In this document: one piece after another, positions 28,015-37,137 of the stretch
Position numbering within the stretch: the stretch's first letter is position 1
How the letters are laid out: each line of letters starts with the position of its first letter
DNA from: Longimicrobiales bacterium
GTDB lineage: Bacteria; Gemmatimonadota; Gemmatimonadetes; Longimicrobiales; Gaopeijiaceae
Assembly: GCA_028284495.1 (NCBI GenBank)
Contig: JANQRP010000004.1
Location: forward strand, 1-64,000
Direction: 5' to 3'
DNA: 64,000 bases
The notes under the pieces: model-generated
What the model saw: the letters and a program-made list of their open reading frames with translations, nothing else
Database searches by the model: none
What the model was told of the DNA's origin: nothing
Position numbers and translations under genes: made by a program

Positions 28015-28998
28015 ATGGCAGTCATGACCTACCGGGACGCGCTCAACGAGGCGCTGCGCGAGGAGATGCAGCGGGACGGCGACGTCTTCCTCATGGGGGA
28101 AGAGGTCGCCGAGTACGACGGTGCCTACAAGGTGTCGAAGGGCCTCCTCAACGCGTTCGGTGACCGCCGCGTGGTGGATTCGCCGATCTCCGAGCTCGGC
28201 TTCGCCGGCCTCGGCGTGGGCGCGGCGATGACGGGACTCCGGCCGGTGATCGAGTTCATGACGTTCAACTTCTCGATCCTCGCGCTCGACCAGGTGATCA
28301 ATTCCGCGGCGAAGATGCACTACATGACGAACGGGCAGATCGGCTGCCCGATCGTCTTCCGCGGACCGACCGGTGCAGCGCTCCAGCTCTCGGCGCAGCA
28401 CTCCCAGGCCTGCGAGACGTACTACGTGCACGCGCCCGGCGTGAAGCTCGTGACGCCGGGCACCCCGGCCGACGCGAAGGGCCTGCTCAAGGCCTCCATC
28501 CGGGACGACGACCCCGTCGCCTTCATGGAGGGGGAGCTGCTCTACAACCTCAAGGGCGAGGTCCCGGACGACGACGACTTCGTCATCCCGCTCGGCGTGG
28601 CCGACGTGAAGAAGGAGGGCGACGACGTCACCATCATCACGCACGGCAAGATGGTGAACGTCGCCATGCAGGCCGCGCAGAAGATGGAGAAGGACGACGG
28701 CGTCATGGCCGAAGTGGTCGACCTGCGCACCCTGAGGCCGCTGGACGTCGACGCCGTGCTCGCTTCCGTGAAGAAGACGAACCGCGCCGTCTATCTCGAG
28801 GAGGGGTGGAGCTACGTCGGAATCGGCGCTCAGATCGTCTCGCTCGTCCAGGAGGAGGCGTTCGACTGGCTCGACGCACCGATCCTGCGGGTGACGCAGG
28901 CCGACGTGCCCATGCCGTATGCGAAGAATCTGGAGAACCTCGCGAAGCCGAACGCCAAGCGGGTGATCGACGCGTGTCATCGAGTCATGTATCGCTGA
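28015..28998 (+). CDS. pdhB: Pyruvate dehydrogenase E1 component, beta subunit
   Basis: The 327-residue protein is a typical E1 beta: M-T-Y-R-D-A-L-N-E-A-L near the start, G-E-E-V-A-E-Y-D-G-A-Y-K-V-S-K-G-L (about 28-44), E-L-G-F-A-G-L-G-V-G-A-A, then F-R-G-P-T-G-A-A-L-Q-L-S-A-Q-H-S-Q. The beta subunit completes the thiamine-diphosphate site and helps bind E2. ATG 28015 has an excellent AGGAG seven bases upstream. The gene lies between pdhA and pdhC, 58 bases before the latter. The branched-chain keto-acid alternative is less likely given the lipA/E2 context. Confidence 0.95.
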   Translation: MAVMTYRDALNEALREEMQRDGDVFLMGEEVAEYDGAYKVSKGLLNAFGDRRVVDSPISELGFAGLGVGAAMTGLRPVIEFMTFNFSILALDQVINSAAKMHYMTNGQIGCPIVFRGPTGAALQLSAQHSQACETYYVHAPGVKLVTPGTPADAKGLLKASIRDDDPVAFMEGELLYNLKGEVPDDDDFVIPLGVADVKKEGDDVTIITHGKMVNVAMQAAQKMEKDDGVMAEVVDLRTLRPLDVDAVLASVKKTNRAVYLEEGWSYVGIGAQIVSLVQEEAFDWLDAPILRVTQADVPMPYAKNLENLAKPNAKRVIDACHRVMYR

Positions 28999-29056
28999 GA
29001 TACGGGCTCGAGCCACGGTATCAGAATCATGATTCCATAGTCAGGACAGGAACCGG

Positions 29057-30430
29057 ATGGCCACCAAGGTCCATATGGAGGCACTCTCCCCCACGATGGA
29101 GGAGGGCCAGATCGTCAAATGGGTGAAGGCCGAAGGAGACGAGGTCTCCAGCGGCGACATCCTGGCCGAGATCGAGACCGACAAGGCGACGATGGAGCTG
29201 GTGGCCCGCGGGGACGGAATCCTGCGCGCCGTCCTGCTCGACGCCGGCGACACCGCCCCCGTGGGCGCGGTCATCGGTGTCATTGCGGAGGCCGACGAGG
29301 ACATCGACGACCTCGTGGGCGACGCAGGCGGCGCAGAGGCGGCGACCGCGGACTCCGCCGGTGCTCCCGCGGACTCCGATGGTGCCGTCTCCGATGGTGC
29401 CGAGTCCGGAGCGGACGGCCCGGCCGAGCACACCCCGGAGCCCGATAACTCCAAGTCAGACCGGGACATGGAGGCACCGGCGGCGACAGGGTCGGGACGT
29501 GTGAAGGCGTCGCCGCTCGCTCGCCGACTGGCGGAGGAGGCCGGCATCGACCTGAGCGCCGTGAGCGGATCCGGGCCTGGTGGCCGGATCGTGAAGGCCG
29601 ACGTCGAGGAGGCCGCCGCGTCGCCGCCGGCACCCGCCGCGCCCCTGGCAGCAGCAGCCACGCCGAACACGCAGCCGACGGCCCGCGAGGTCTCGCGGCC
29701 CACGCCCCCGCCGGCCGTCTGGTCGGATGCGGGCGCCACGGAAGGCTTCGAGGACGTGAAGGTCTCCCAGATGAGGAAGACCATTGCCCGGCGCCTGACC
29801 GAGTCGCTGTCGCCCGTTCCTCACTTCTTCCTGACCATCGAGGTCGACATGGCGCGGGTCATGGAGGCGCGGAAGAGCGTCAACGCGGCCGTGGAGAAGG
29901 ACGGAGATCGCGTCAGCGTGAACGACTTCGTGCTCCGGGCCACGGGCGCCGCGCTCCGGAAGCATCCGGCGTGCAATGCGGCGTGGCACGACGACACGAT
30001 CCGCCGCTTCGATCACGTCCATGTCGGCGTCGCGGTCGCGGTCGAGGACGGGCTCATCACGCCCGTGATCCGGCACGCCGACCGAAAGGGGCTGGTCCAG
30101 ATCTCGCGCGAGGTCAAGGAGCTCGCGGGTCGGGCACGTGAGAAGCGACTGAAGCCGGAGGAGTACACCGGCTCCACCTTCTCGATCTCGAACCTGGGGA
30201 TGTTCGGGATCCGTGAGTTCACGGCCATCATCAATCCGCCCGAGGCGGGGATCCTCGCCGTCGGTGCGATCGAGGAGATCCCGGTCGTGGTCGACGGCGA
30301 GCTCGCGGTACGCCCCCGGATGCGCGTCACGATGAGCTGCGACCACCGCGTCATCGACGGGGCGACGGGCGCGCAGTTCCTCCAGACACTCCGCGCGATG
30401 CTCGAGGAGCCGGCGGCGATCCTCATCTAG
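29057..30430 (+). CDS. pdhC: Dihydrolipoamide acetyltransferase (pyruvate dehydrogenase E2)
   Basis: The 457-residue core protein has one N-terminal lipoyl domain with E-I-E-T-D-K43-A-T-M-E (K43 is lipoylated), an acidic Ala/Asp-rich linker, the peripheral-subunit-binding domain K-A-S-P-L-A-R-R-L-A-E-E ... G-R-I-V-K-A-D-V (about 152-185), a Pro/Ala linker and the catalytic domain with C-D-H-R-V-I-D-G at the end. It moves the acetyl group from lipoate to CoA. LipA, encoded at the head of the operon, makes its cofactor; the E3 partner lies at 34287-35690. One lipoyl domain is the short form seen in many bacteria. Confidence 0.95.
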   Translation: MATKVHMEALSPTMEEGQIVKWVKAEGDEVSSGDILAEIETDKATMELVARGDGILRAVLLDAGDTAPVGAVIGVIAEADEDIDDLVGDAGGAEAATADSAGAPADSDGAVSDGAESGADGPAEHTPEPDNSKSDRDMEAPAATGSGRVKASPLARRLAEEAGIDLSAVSGSGPGGRIVKADVEEAAASPPAPAAPLAAAATPNTQPTAREVSRPTPPPAVWSDAGATEGFEDVKVSQMRKTIARRLTESLSPVPHFFLTIEVDMARVMEARKSVNAAVEKDGDRVSVNDFVLRATGAALRKHPACNAAWHDDTIRRFDHVHVGVAVAVEDGLITPVIRHADRKGLVQISREVKELAGRAREKRLKPEEYTGSTFSISNLGMFGIREFTAIINPPEAGILAVGAIEEIPVVVDGELAVRPRMRVTMSCDHRVIDGATGAQFLQTLRAMLEEPAAILI

Positions 30431-30454
30431 GCCCCGGGCTCGCATCCGAGAACG

Positions 30455-31786
30455 ATGACCACGCGCCCCGCTTCACGCCTCTGGACGCTCACCCTCACGG
30501 GGCTGACGGCACTCGGCGCCTGCGCCGGCCCGCCGCCGCCGCAGGGCGGACCCCTCGACGGAGCGCGCGGTGACCCGGCTGCACCGCCGATCACGAGTCC
30601 GACCGGAGGGGTCAACGCCTCTCGACATCTTCCGGCGGAGTACCTCGTTCTCGTGTCGTTCGACGGCTTCCGGGCCGACTACTTCGACCTCTACGACACG
30701 CCGACGTTCGATCGCGTGATCGAGGAGGGAGCGTGGGCCGAGGGGCTGATCCCGCCGTACCCGTCGCTGACCTTCCCCAGCCACTACACGATCGCCACCG
30801 GGCTCTGGCCCGAGAGCCACGGGCTGGTCGGCAACGCGATCCACGACCCGATTCGGGGCCGCGACTACTACTACCGGAATTCCGAGAACGTCGGGGACGG
30901 GTCGTGGTACGGCGGGGAACCGATCTGGTCGCTGGCGGAGAACCAGGGAATGGTCTCGGCCAGCTATTTCTGGGTCGGGACCGAGGCCGAGATCGCAGGC
31001 GCACGACCGACGTTCTGGTATCCGTACGACGGCTCGGTCACAGGCGAGCAGAAGGTCGATCGGGTACTCGAGTGGCTCGACATGCCGCGGGAGCGAAGGC
31101 CCCACGTCATCACCCTCTACTTCCCGGACGTCGACGGTGCCGGCCACGGCTTCGGGCCCCTCTCGGACGAGGTCGAAGCGGCGGTGGCGCGCGTGGACGC
31201 CTACCTCGATCGTCTCATCCGAGGCATCTCGACGCTGCCGCACGGAGACCGCGTGAATCTCGTGCTCGTCTCGGACCACGGGATGGCGGAGGCCCCGCCG
31301 TCGCGGACCGCCCCCATCGATCTCTCGGGGCACCCATCCGCGCGATTCGTCGGAGGGGGCGCGACGGCCGCGATCCATGTGCGAGGCGACGCCGCGGAGG
31401 TGCTCCGCGTGCGCGACGCCGTCCGGGCGCAGGTGCCGCCGGACGTCGCCGTCCATCTCCGATCAGAGGCGCCCGACGAGCTTCGCGTGGCGGGGACGGC
31501 CCGCGCGGGTGACATCCTCGTCGTTCCCCCGATCGGCGTCACCGTGGCCCAGTCGCGCCCCGGACTCGAACCGGGCGGGGGTCCTCGCTGGACCCACGGG
31601 TGGCTCGCCGCCGACCCGATCATGCACGGGATCTTCGTGGCCGTGGGCCCGCGGATTCGCGAAGGCGCTCGACTTCGCGCCGTTCGCGCCGTCGACGTCT
31701 ACCCGCTCCTGACCGAGCTCGTCGGACTCGAGAGCCCGGAGGTGGACGGGTCCCTAGCGCTGATCGAGAACCTGGTCGTGAACTGA
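30455..31786 (+). CDS. Alkaline-phosphatase-superfamily phosphodiesterase lipoprotein
   Basis: The 443-residue protein has a lipobox L20-G-A-C23, so it should be anchored in the membrane. The enzyme domain follows the nucleotide pyrophosphatase/phosphodiesterase pattern: V-S-F-D-G-F-R-A-D-Y (metal-binding D), Y-P-S-L-T-F-P-S-H-Y-T-I-A-T-G (nucleophile Thr), L-Y-F-P-D-V-D-G-A-G-H (D and H ligands) and V-S-D-H-G-M (D-H). Such enzymes split nucleotide diphosphates or phosphodiesters outside the cytosol. It starts 24 bases after pdhC and may be co-transcribed with it, though no metabolic link is evident. The downstream DUF2207 gene converges with it. Confidence 0.88.
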   Translation: MTTRPASRLWTLTLTGLTALGACAGPPPPQGGPLDGARGDPAAPPITSPTGGVNASRHLPAEYLVLVSFDGFRADYFDLYDTPTFDRVIEEGAWAEGLIPPYPSLTFPSHYTIATGLWPESHGLVGNAIHDPIRGRDYYYRNSENVGDGSWYGGEPIWSLAENQGMVSASYFWVGTEAEIAGARPTFWYPYDGSVTGEQKVDRVLEWLDMPRERRPHVITLYFPDVDGAGHGFGPLSDEVEAAVARVDAYLDRLIRGISTLPHGDRVNLVLVSDHGMAEAPPSRTAPIDLSGHPSARFVGGGATAAIHVRGDAAEVLRVRDAVRAQVPPDVAVHLRSEAPDELRVAGTARAGDILVVPPIGVTVAQSRPGLEPGGGPRWTHGWLAADPIMHGIFVAVGPRIREGARLRAVRAVDVYPLLTELVGLESPEVDGSLALIENLVVN

Positions 31787-31795
31787 CACGCGGCC

Positions 31796-33568
31796 TCAGA
31801 ACCCGCCGGTACTCCCCCCGCCGAACCCGCCCCCGCTGAACCCGCCCCCGCCGCTGAAGCCGGATGAACTCGACGAGCTACGAGGCGCGGTGGTCAGTGC
31901 GGTACCGGTCCGCTGCGACCAGCTGTTCAGCGACGTCATGAGATACGCGGCCCGGAAGCGGTCGCCCGGGTAGCGCCCGCGATACCAGTCGGGTGGCTCC
32001 TGGAAGAGGTCGTCGAAGGCCGACGCCCACTTCTCGTCCACCTCGAGCGCCATCGCGAACGGGAGCAGCGCCTCGAACTGCTCCGGGGTGGTGATCATCC
32101 GCCGGTAGCGCTCCTTCTCGACCCGCGCGAGGAACTCCTCTAGGCCGCGGATGTGCTCGGTGGTGCGTGCGCCCAACATCGTTCTCGCCGGCATCCAGAA
32201 CGCATAGACGATCACCGGCAGGCCGATGCCGATCCCGGTCACCATCGCGGTCGTCGGACCGAGCACCCCGCGCGCGGCCAGGAACATCATGGCCACGATG
32301 CCGGCGGCCATGGCGAGAGCCCCGACCACCGCATAGGTCGCCTGCACCTTGTCCGGCCGCCGCGCGTAGAAGCCCTTCGCGACGAGATCGTCGAATACCG
32401 CCGAGCGGATGTCGCCGAGCTCCTCATGGAACTCGTACTTCAGGTCGTCCGTCGTGACCCGCTCGGGGTTCTCCTCGAACAGCGCGCGCAGAATCCGCTG
32501 TTCGTAGCTCCTGAGCCTCTCGTTCTCGGGGTCGGGGAGCCGACGGAAGGCATAGTCCGTCCGTCCGCCGACGAGCTTCGCGAGGAACCCGTCCCTCTCC
32601 TCCTCCTCGATCCGCAGGTAGCCACGGATGGCCAGGTCCACGATGGTTGCGGTGATGTCGTGAACGTGCGGGTGGTTGTCGACGAGGGTACCGACCTCCG
32701 CCGGACCCATGTCCGGGGGCGGCTCGTACTGCGGAGTGATCGGTCGCTCCTCGGGGTCCCTGCCGCGCGCGCGCCATCGCCTGTGCATGAAGAACCATGA
32801 CAGGAAGGGGAGCAGCAGCCAGATGTTGGCGCCCACGAACCCGGCGGCTCGATCGAGCGCGGTCGGACGCGTCACCAGCCCGGGGTCCCACCCCACCACG
32901 ATGGACATTCCGCGCCGCCACCCGAGATCCTCGTCCGAGTCGAATTCGATGTACTCGGGCCCGACGTCGATGGCGACCGTCTCCTCCCGTGCCCCGAACC
33001 CGCCCGCGAAGGCTCGTGTGCGGATTCCGGTGGCTCCCGCCGGGAGGAGGACTCTCGCCTGGACCGGTCCGAACGCCACCTCGGAGTCGTCCCCGATCAC
33101 GTTCCAGTAGAGCTCGTCGTGCTCCTCGAAGAATCGGAGCGCCCGTCCCACGCGGTAGTCGAAGACCACGGTGCGGCGGGTGTTCGTGGCGTTCGGCACC
33201 CAGACCTTCCACCTGACCTCGCCCCCGGACCGGTCCGTCTCGATCCTCGGGGTGCCCTCCTCGCCGACGATGGATACGGCCCGGAGGTCCACGTCCAGCG
33301 AGTAGTCGAATCCGCCCGGGCCCTCGTAGCGGGTGGGAATGGCGCGGAAGATCCCGTTCCAGGTACCGGTGAACTCGTAGGTGATGCGCTCGCGCACCAT
33401 GACCGCGCCGGAGGCGAGCACGGTGATCTCGACCTCCATCCGGTCGGCCCGGAGCTCCTTCTGCTGAGCCGCGAGGCCCGCCGAGGGCCACCCGGCGCCC
33501 GCCGCCAGTGCGAGGGCGAGGCAGGTGGTGGCGAGGAGCCCCCGACCAGCCGGGGAAATCGGGTTCAC
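31796..33568 (-). CDS. DUF2207 domain membrane protein
   Basis: The 590-residue protein has a signal peptide (about 8-33), an extracytoplasmic DUF2207-type beta domain (about 37-240, with I-T-Y-E-F-T-G-T-W-N-G-I-F-R and D-E-L-Y-W-N-V-I-G), a transmembrane helix (about 250-268), a cytosolic winged-helix-like region and two more transmembrane helices (about 415-460). It ends in a Gly/Ser/Phe tail of repeated G-G-G-F-S-G-G, typical of this family. Its ATG overlaps the stop of the upstream LemA gene (ATGA at 33565-33568). LemA-DUF2207 pairs are common in bacteria, with a suspected membrane role that remains unproven. Confidence 0.9.
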   Translation of the reverse strand: MNPISPAGRGLLATTCLALALAAGAGWPSAGLAAQQKELRADRMEVEITVLASGAVMVRERITYEFTGTWNGIFRAIPTRYEGPGGFDYSLDVDLRAVSIVGEEGTPRIETDRSGGEVRWKVWVPNATNTRRTVVFDYRVGRALRFFEEHDELYWNVIGDDSEVAFGPVQARVLLPAGATGIRTRAFAGGFGAREETVAIDVGPEYIEFDSDEDLGWRRGMSIVVGWDPGLVTRPTALDRAAGFVGANIWLLLPFLSWFFMHRRWRARGRDPEERPITPQYEPPPDMGPAEVGTLVDNHPHVHDITATIVDLAIRGYLRIEEEERDGFLAKLVGGRTDYAFRRLPDPENERLRSYEQRILRALFEENPERVTTDDLKYEFHEELGDIRSAVFDDLVAKGFYARRPDKVQATYAVVGALAMAAGIVAMMFLAARGVLGPTTAMVTGIGIGLPVIVYAFWMPARTMLGARTTEHIRGLEEFLARVEKERYRRMITTPEQFEALLPFAMALEVDEKWASAFDDLFQEPPDWYRGRYPGDRFRAAYLMTSLNSWSQRTGTALTTAPRSSSSSSGFSGGGGFSGGGFGGGSTGGF

Positions 33569-34119
33569 GCGCCGAAGTCCACGCTCGGTACGGCGCGCTC
33601 CCCGTCCTCGATCTGGAAGAACTCTTTCTGGCTGAACCCGAAGCTCCGGGCGACCAGGGCGGCCGGCACCGTCTGAACCTTGGTGTTGAAGTCGCGGACG
33701 ACGGCGTTGTAGAAACGGCGCGCGTTCTGGATGGCGCCCTCGAGGGCGGACAGCGACTGCTGAAGGTCCCGGAACCCGGCGGACGCCTTGAGGTCGGGGT
33801 ACGCCTCCGCGAGCGCGAACAGCTTCCCGAGTGCGCCTCCCAGCAGCGACTCGGCGGCACCCGCCGCCGCCGGTCCATCGGCGCTCATCGCCCGCGAGCG
33901 CGCCTCGATGACCGCGTCGAAGGTCTCCTGCTCGTGCGACGCGTACCCCTTCACCGTCTCGACCAGATTCGGGATCAGGTCGTGGCGCCGCTTCAGCTGT
34001 ACGTCGATGTCGGCCCAGGCGGCTTCCGCCTGCTCACGAAGCGCCACGAGCCGGTTGTAGACGGCGATCGCCCAACCGACGACCGCGAAGAGGATGAGGA
34101 TCAGCCAAATGTTGTCCAT
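33565..34119 (-). CDS. LemA family protein
   Basis: The 184-residue protein is a complete LemA: an N-terminal transmembrane helix (about 3-20), then Y-N-R-L-V-A-L-R-E-Q-A-E-A-A-W-A-D-I-D-V-Q-L-K-R-R-H-D-L-I-P-N-L-V (about 21-52), and a helical body ending with A-R-S-F-G-F-S-Q-K-E-F-F-Q. Family members have a short outer N-terminus and a helical cytosolic or periplasmic domain; function is not established. It precedes and overlaps the DUF2207 gene. It is divergent from lpdA, with a 167-base gap that has a TATA-rich stretch near 34163-34169. Confidence 0.93.
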   Translation of the reverse strand: MDNIWLILILFAVVGWAIAVYNRLVALREQAEAAWADIDVQLKRRHDLIPNLVETVKGYASHEQETFDAVIEARSRAMSADGPAAAGAAESLLGGALGKLFALAEAYPDLKASAGFRDLQQSLSALEGAIQNARRFYNAVVRDFNTKVQTVPAALVARSFGFSQKEFFQIEDGERAVPSVDFGA

Positions 34120-34286
34120 GGACCCGTGTCGAACTCCACCTGAGGGGACGGATTTTCGTTAGGATATAGCGCGGTGGCGGCCGTCGCATGGGTCGAGGTT
34201 CGGACCCGCCGGGCCGCCTCACCGACCTCAATACGAAGACGACCGGCCGGACTCTTTTCTCCGGCCCGAATCCATTGGAGCAGATT

Positions 34287-35690
34287 GTGGCCGAGAAGAC
34301 CGAATTCGATCTCGTGGTGGTCGGCAGCGGACCAGGGGGCTACGTCGCGGCGATCCGCGCGGCGCAGCTCGGCATGGACGTTGCCTGCGTCGAGGCCGAG
34401 AAGCTCGGGGGCGTGTGCCTCAACATCGGGTGCATCCCGACCAAGGCGCTGCTCACGAGTGCGCTCCTCGTGAACGAGATGAAGGACGGCGCCCAGCACG
34501 GGATCGTCGCCGACAACGTCCGCTTCGACATGGCCCCCGCTCAGGAGCGCTCCCGGAAGGTCGCGGACCAGCTCAACAGGGGGATCGGCTTCCTCTTCAA
34601 GAAGAACGAGGTCACCCACTTCGAGGGGTGGGGAAGGCTCCAGGGCGGGGGGAAGGTCGAGGTCGACAACGATGGCGAGAAGACCGTCGTTTCGGCGAAG
34701 AACATCATCGTTGCGACCGGGTCGCGGCCGCGGGATCTTCCGATCCTCAAGATCGACGAGGAGCACATCATCTCGAGCACCGGCGCGCTCTACCAGAAGG
34801 AGGCGCCCGGGCACCTCTTCATCGTGGGTGCCGGCGCGATCGGGATGGAGTTCGCCGACGTGTACGAGTCGTTCGGCTCCAAGGTGACGATCGTCGAGGC
34901 GCTCGACCGGATCCTTCCGCTCGAGGACGCCGAAGTCTCGAAGTTCATGGAGCGCACCTACAGGAAGCGCGGCATGGACATCCACACCGGGGCGCGCTTC
35001 CAGAAGGCCGAGATCGGGACCGACGGGATCACGGTCACCTTCACGGACGCGAAGGGTGAGGACCACACGATGGTGGTCGACAAGGTGCTCTCGGCGGTGG
35101 GCCGCGTGCCCAACACGGAGGACTGCGGGCTGGAGGCGGCCGGGGTCGCGACCGACGACCGCGGATTCGTGAAGGTCGACGCCCGGATGCGCACGAACGT
35201 CGACGGCGTCTGGGCGATCGGCGACTGCGCCGGCCGGCAGCTGCTCGCGCACAAGGCGATGCACGAGGGCGTGGTCTGTGCCGAGCACATCGCCGGGCAG
35301 GGGCATCATCTCGTGGACTACGACAACGTGCCCAACTGCACCTACTGCCACCCCGAGGTCGCGTCGATCGGCATGACCGAGGAGGAGGCGCGCGAGGCGG
35401 GCTACGAGATCGAGGTCGGAAAGCTGCCCTGGGTCGCGATCGGACGCGCGATCGCGCATGGCCATGCGGACGGGTTCGTGAAGGTCATCCGCGACACGAA
35501 GTACTCCGAGATTCTCGGCGCCCACATCGTCGGACCGAGCGCGACCGAGCTCATCGCGGAGTTCGTCCTCGGGCGTCACCTGGAGTCGACCGTCGAGGAG
35601 ATGGAGCTGGCGATGCACCCGCACCCGACGCTTTCGGAGGGTGTCGCGGAGGGCGCGCTCAACGCGCTGGGTCGAGCGATTCACATCTGA
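34287..35690 (+). CDS. lpdA: Dihydrolipoamide dehydrogenase (E3)
   Basis: E3 reoxidises the dihydrolipoyl arm of E2 with FAD and NAD+. The 467-residue flavoprotein has the FAD motif V-V-V-G-S-G-P-G-G-Y-V-A-A (about 9-21), the redox disulfide G-G-V-C-L-N-I-G-C-I-P-T-K, a second NAD-binding G-A-G-A-I-G-M-E, W-A-I-G-D-C-A-G and the C-terminal H-P-H-P-T-L-S-E catalytic pair. GTG 34287 is chosen over the longer frame because the FAD fold starts there and GGAG sits a few bases upstream. It lies about 4 kb from pdhC, split off by the phosphodiesterase and LemA-DUF2207 genes, and is followed closely by a MarR gene. Confidence 0.96.
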   Translation: MAEKTEFDLVVVGSGPGGYVAAIRAAQLGMDVACVEAEKLGGVCLNIGCIPTKALLTSALLVNEMKDGAQHGIVADNVRFDMAPAQERSRKVADQLNRGIGFLFKKNEVTHFEGWGRLQGGGKVEVDNDGEKTVVSAKNIIVATGSRPRDLPILKIDEEHIISSTGALYQKEAPGHLFIVGAGAIGMEFADVYESFGSKVTIVEALDRILPLEDAEVSKFMERTYRKRGMDIHTGARFQKAEIGTDGITVTFTDAKGEDHTMVVDKVLSAVGRVPNTEDCGLEAAGVATDDRGFVKVDARMRTNVDGVWAIGDCAGRQLLAHKAMHEGVVCAEHIAGQGHHLVDYDNVPNCTYCHPEVASIGMTEEEAREAGYEIEVGKLPWVAIGRAIAHGHADGFVKVIRDTKYSEILGAHIVGPSATELIAEFVLGRHLESTVEEMELAMHPHPTLSEGVAEGALNALGRAIHI

Positions 35691-35726
35691 TTGGACACGT
35701 CCGATCGGGACGACGACGGGGTTGTG

Positions 35727-36227
35727 ATGAACGAGTCCACGGGAGGCGCCCTCGGCGTCGTCAGCGACGTCGCGGAGCGTGACTGGGGCGACGACGAGGA
35801 GCGGGCGCTGCGCCTGTGGATCGCGCTCGCCCGGTGCTACTCGACGATGTCGCGCGAGGTGGCGGGAAAGGTCGGCGACTACGGCCTCACAACGCCGCAG
35901 TTCGGGGTACTCGAGGCGCTCTACCACCTCGGTCCGCTGCCGCTCGGCGAGCTCGCGGACAAGCTGCTCGTGACGGGTGGCAACATCACCTATGTGATGG
36001 ACCGGCTGGCGGAGCAGGGACTCGTCGAGCGGATTCGCTCGAAGGAGGATCGCCGCGTGGTGCTCGCCTGCCTCACCACGGACGGTCGGGAGCTCGTGTC
36101 CGAGGTATTTCCGGACCATGCGGAGTTCGTTCGGCGTCAGATGAGTGCGCTGGATCCCGACGAGCAGGAGACACTCCGGGATCTGCTCAAGAAGCTGGGG
36201 AAGTCGCTGGGTCAGCCGCGCGGGTAG
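35727..36227 (+). CDS. MarR-family transcriptional regulator
   Basis: The 166-residue protein has the winged-helix MarR pattern: L-T-T-P-Q-F-G-V-L-E-A-L-Y-H-L-G (about 54-69), L-G-E-L-A-D-K-L-L-V-T-G-G-N-I-T-Y-V-M-D-R-L (recognition helix) and E-D-R-R-V-V-L-A-C-L-T (wing). Such dimers repress nearby genes and release on binding small molecules or oxidants. ATG 35727 is the preferred start; TTG 35691 directly after the lpdA stop is possible. Its closeness to lpdA suggests it might regulate that gene, but the target is unknown. Confidence 0.9.
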   Translation: MNESTGGALGVVSDVAERDWGDDEERALRLWIALARCYSTMSREVAGKVGDYGLTTPQFGVLEALYHLGPLPLGELADKLLVTGGNITYVMDRLAEQGLVERIRSKEDRRVVLACLTTDGRELVSEVFPDHAEFVRRQMSALDPDEQETLRDLLKKLGKSLGQPRG

Positions 36228-36390
36228 ATGCGCAGCCGCGGCGCTCTCCGACCCGGCGCCGAACGAAGTGATTCCGCCGCGAGCCTGAACGGTTGCAGTG
36301 TGGAGGGGGGAACCCGGACGCGTCCGTTGCGGTTACACCGTCAGCGGGTGGCGTGGAGCCCCCGTCCACCTCGACTCGGGAGGCCGCAGC

Positions 36391-37137
36391 ATGCCGCACC
36401 CAGCCCACGACCGATCTCTCGCCCGCCGCGGCGCGGACCATCGACGCACGGTCGGCATCGGCATCGGTGCGTCCGCGCTCGTCCACGCCGCGCTTCTGGC
36501 GTGGTTGACCTTCCCCGCGGTCACGACTCCGGCCGCCACCGAGTTTTCGTCGTTCGACGAGATCCGATCCGCGCCCTCGAACGCGCTGCAGCTGATCTCC
36601 CTCGAGATCCCCGAGGCCGAGGCTCCGGACGCGGCCGCGGCGGCGGCGGCTTCGGCTCCCTCCGGTTCACGAACTTCTGGAGGATCCGCGGCTCCGGTAC
36701 GTCCCGACCCGACGCGGGAGCAGGCTCGCGTCTCCGAGACCGCGCCCACCGTGGAGCGGATCGCCGACGTCGTCGAGCCGGTCCGGGTGGCCGCTCGGTA
36801 CATGATGGCGGAGCCGGAGTTCGGGGCGCTCGGTGAGATGAGTGCGATCGAGGCCCCGGACGCGGCCCCGCTCACCGGCCACGAGGGTCACCTTCACACG
36901 CTGGCCGAGCAGGAAGGTCCCGGATTCTGGCAGCGGCTGGCGGAGGGGCTCCAGATCTCGGTATCGAGCGGTGGTCACTGCCCGATGGACGGAGACCTGA
37001 TCCAGCAGGCACGGGGTCGTGGGTTCGCGATCCCCCAGGACCGCACCACCGGTCTGGGTCTGCCACGAGCGGGCGGGTTCACGATCCCCCAGACCCGAGG
37101 GGTCGGAGTGCGGCTTCCGGGCGGAATCGGCCGCTAG
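36391..37137 (+). CDS. TonB-like N-terminal membrane protein, orphan
   Basis: The 248-residue protein starts at ATG 36391, about eight bases after GGGAGG. A basic stretch is followed by one transmembrane helix (about 21-44, with G-A-S-A-L-V-H-A-A-L-L-A-W-L), the usual N-terminus of TonB/energy-transducing proteins. A Pro/Ala/Ser-rich periplasmic region follows. The canonical TonB C-terminal domain is missing: the tail instead has two related G-F-(A/T)-I-P-Q units and closing Gly/Arg-rich segments. It may be a truncated or diverged TonB-like protein. Its TAG stop interlocks with the converging ispH stop (CTAG 37134-37137). Function is unknown. Confidence 0.65.
   Translation: MPHPAHDRSLARRGADHRRTVGIGIGASALVHAALLAWLTFPAVTTPAATEFSSFDEIRSAPSNALQLISLEIPEAEAPDAAAAAAASAPSGSRTSGGSAAPVRPDPTREQARVSETAPTVERIADVVEPVRVAARYMMAEPEFGALGEMSAIEAPDAAPLTGHEGHLHTLAEQEGPGFWQRLAEGLQISVSSGGHCPMDGDLIQQARGRGFAIPQDRTTGLGLPRAGGFTIPQTRGVGVRLPGGIGR

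Noticed and set aside
34101..36119. A 672-codon minus-strand frame
   Set aside because: It is antisense to lpdA and most of the MarR gene, both well supported.
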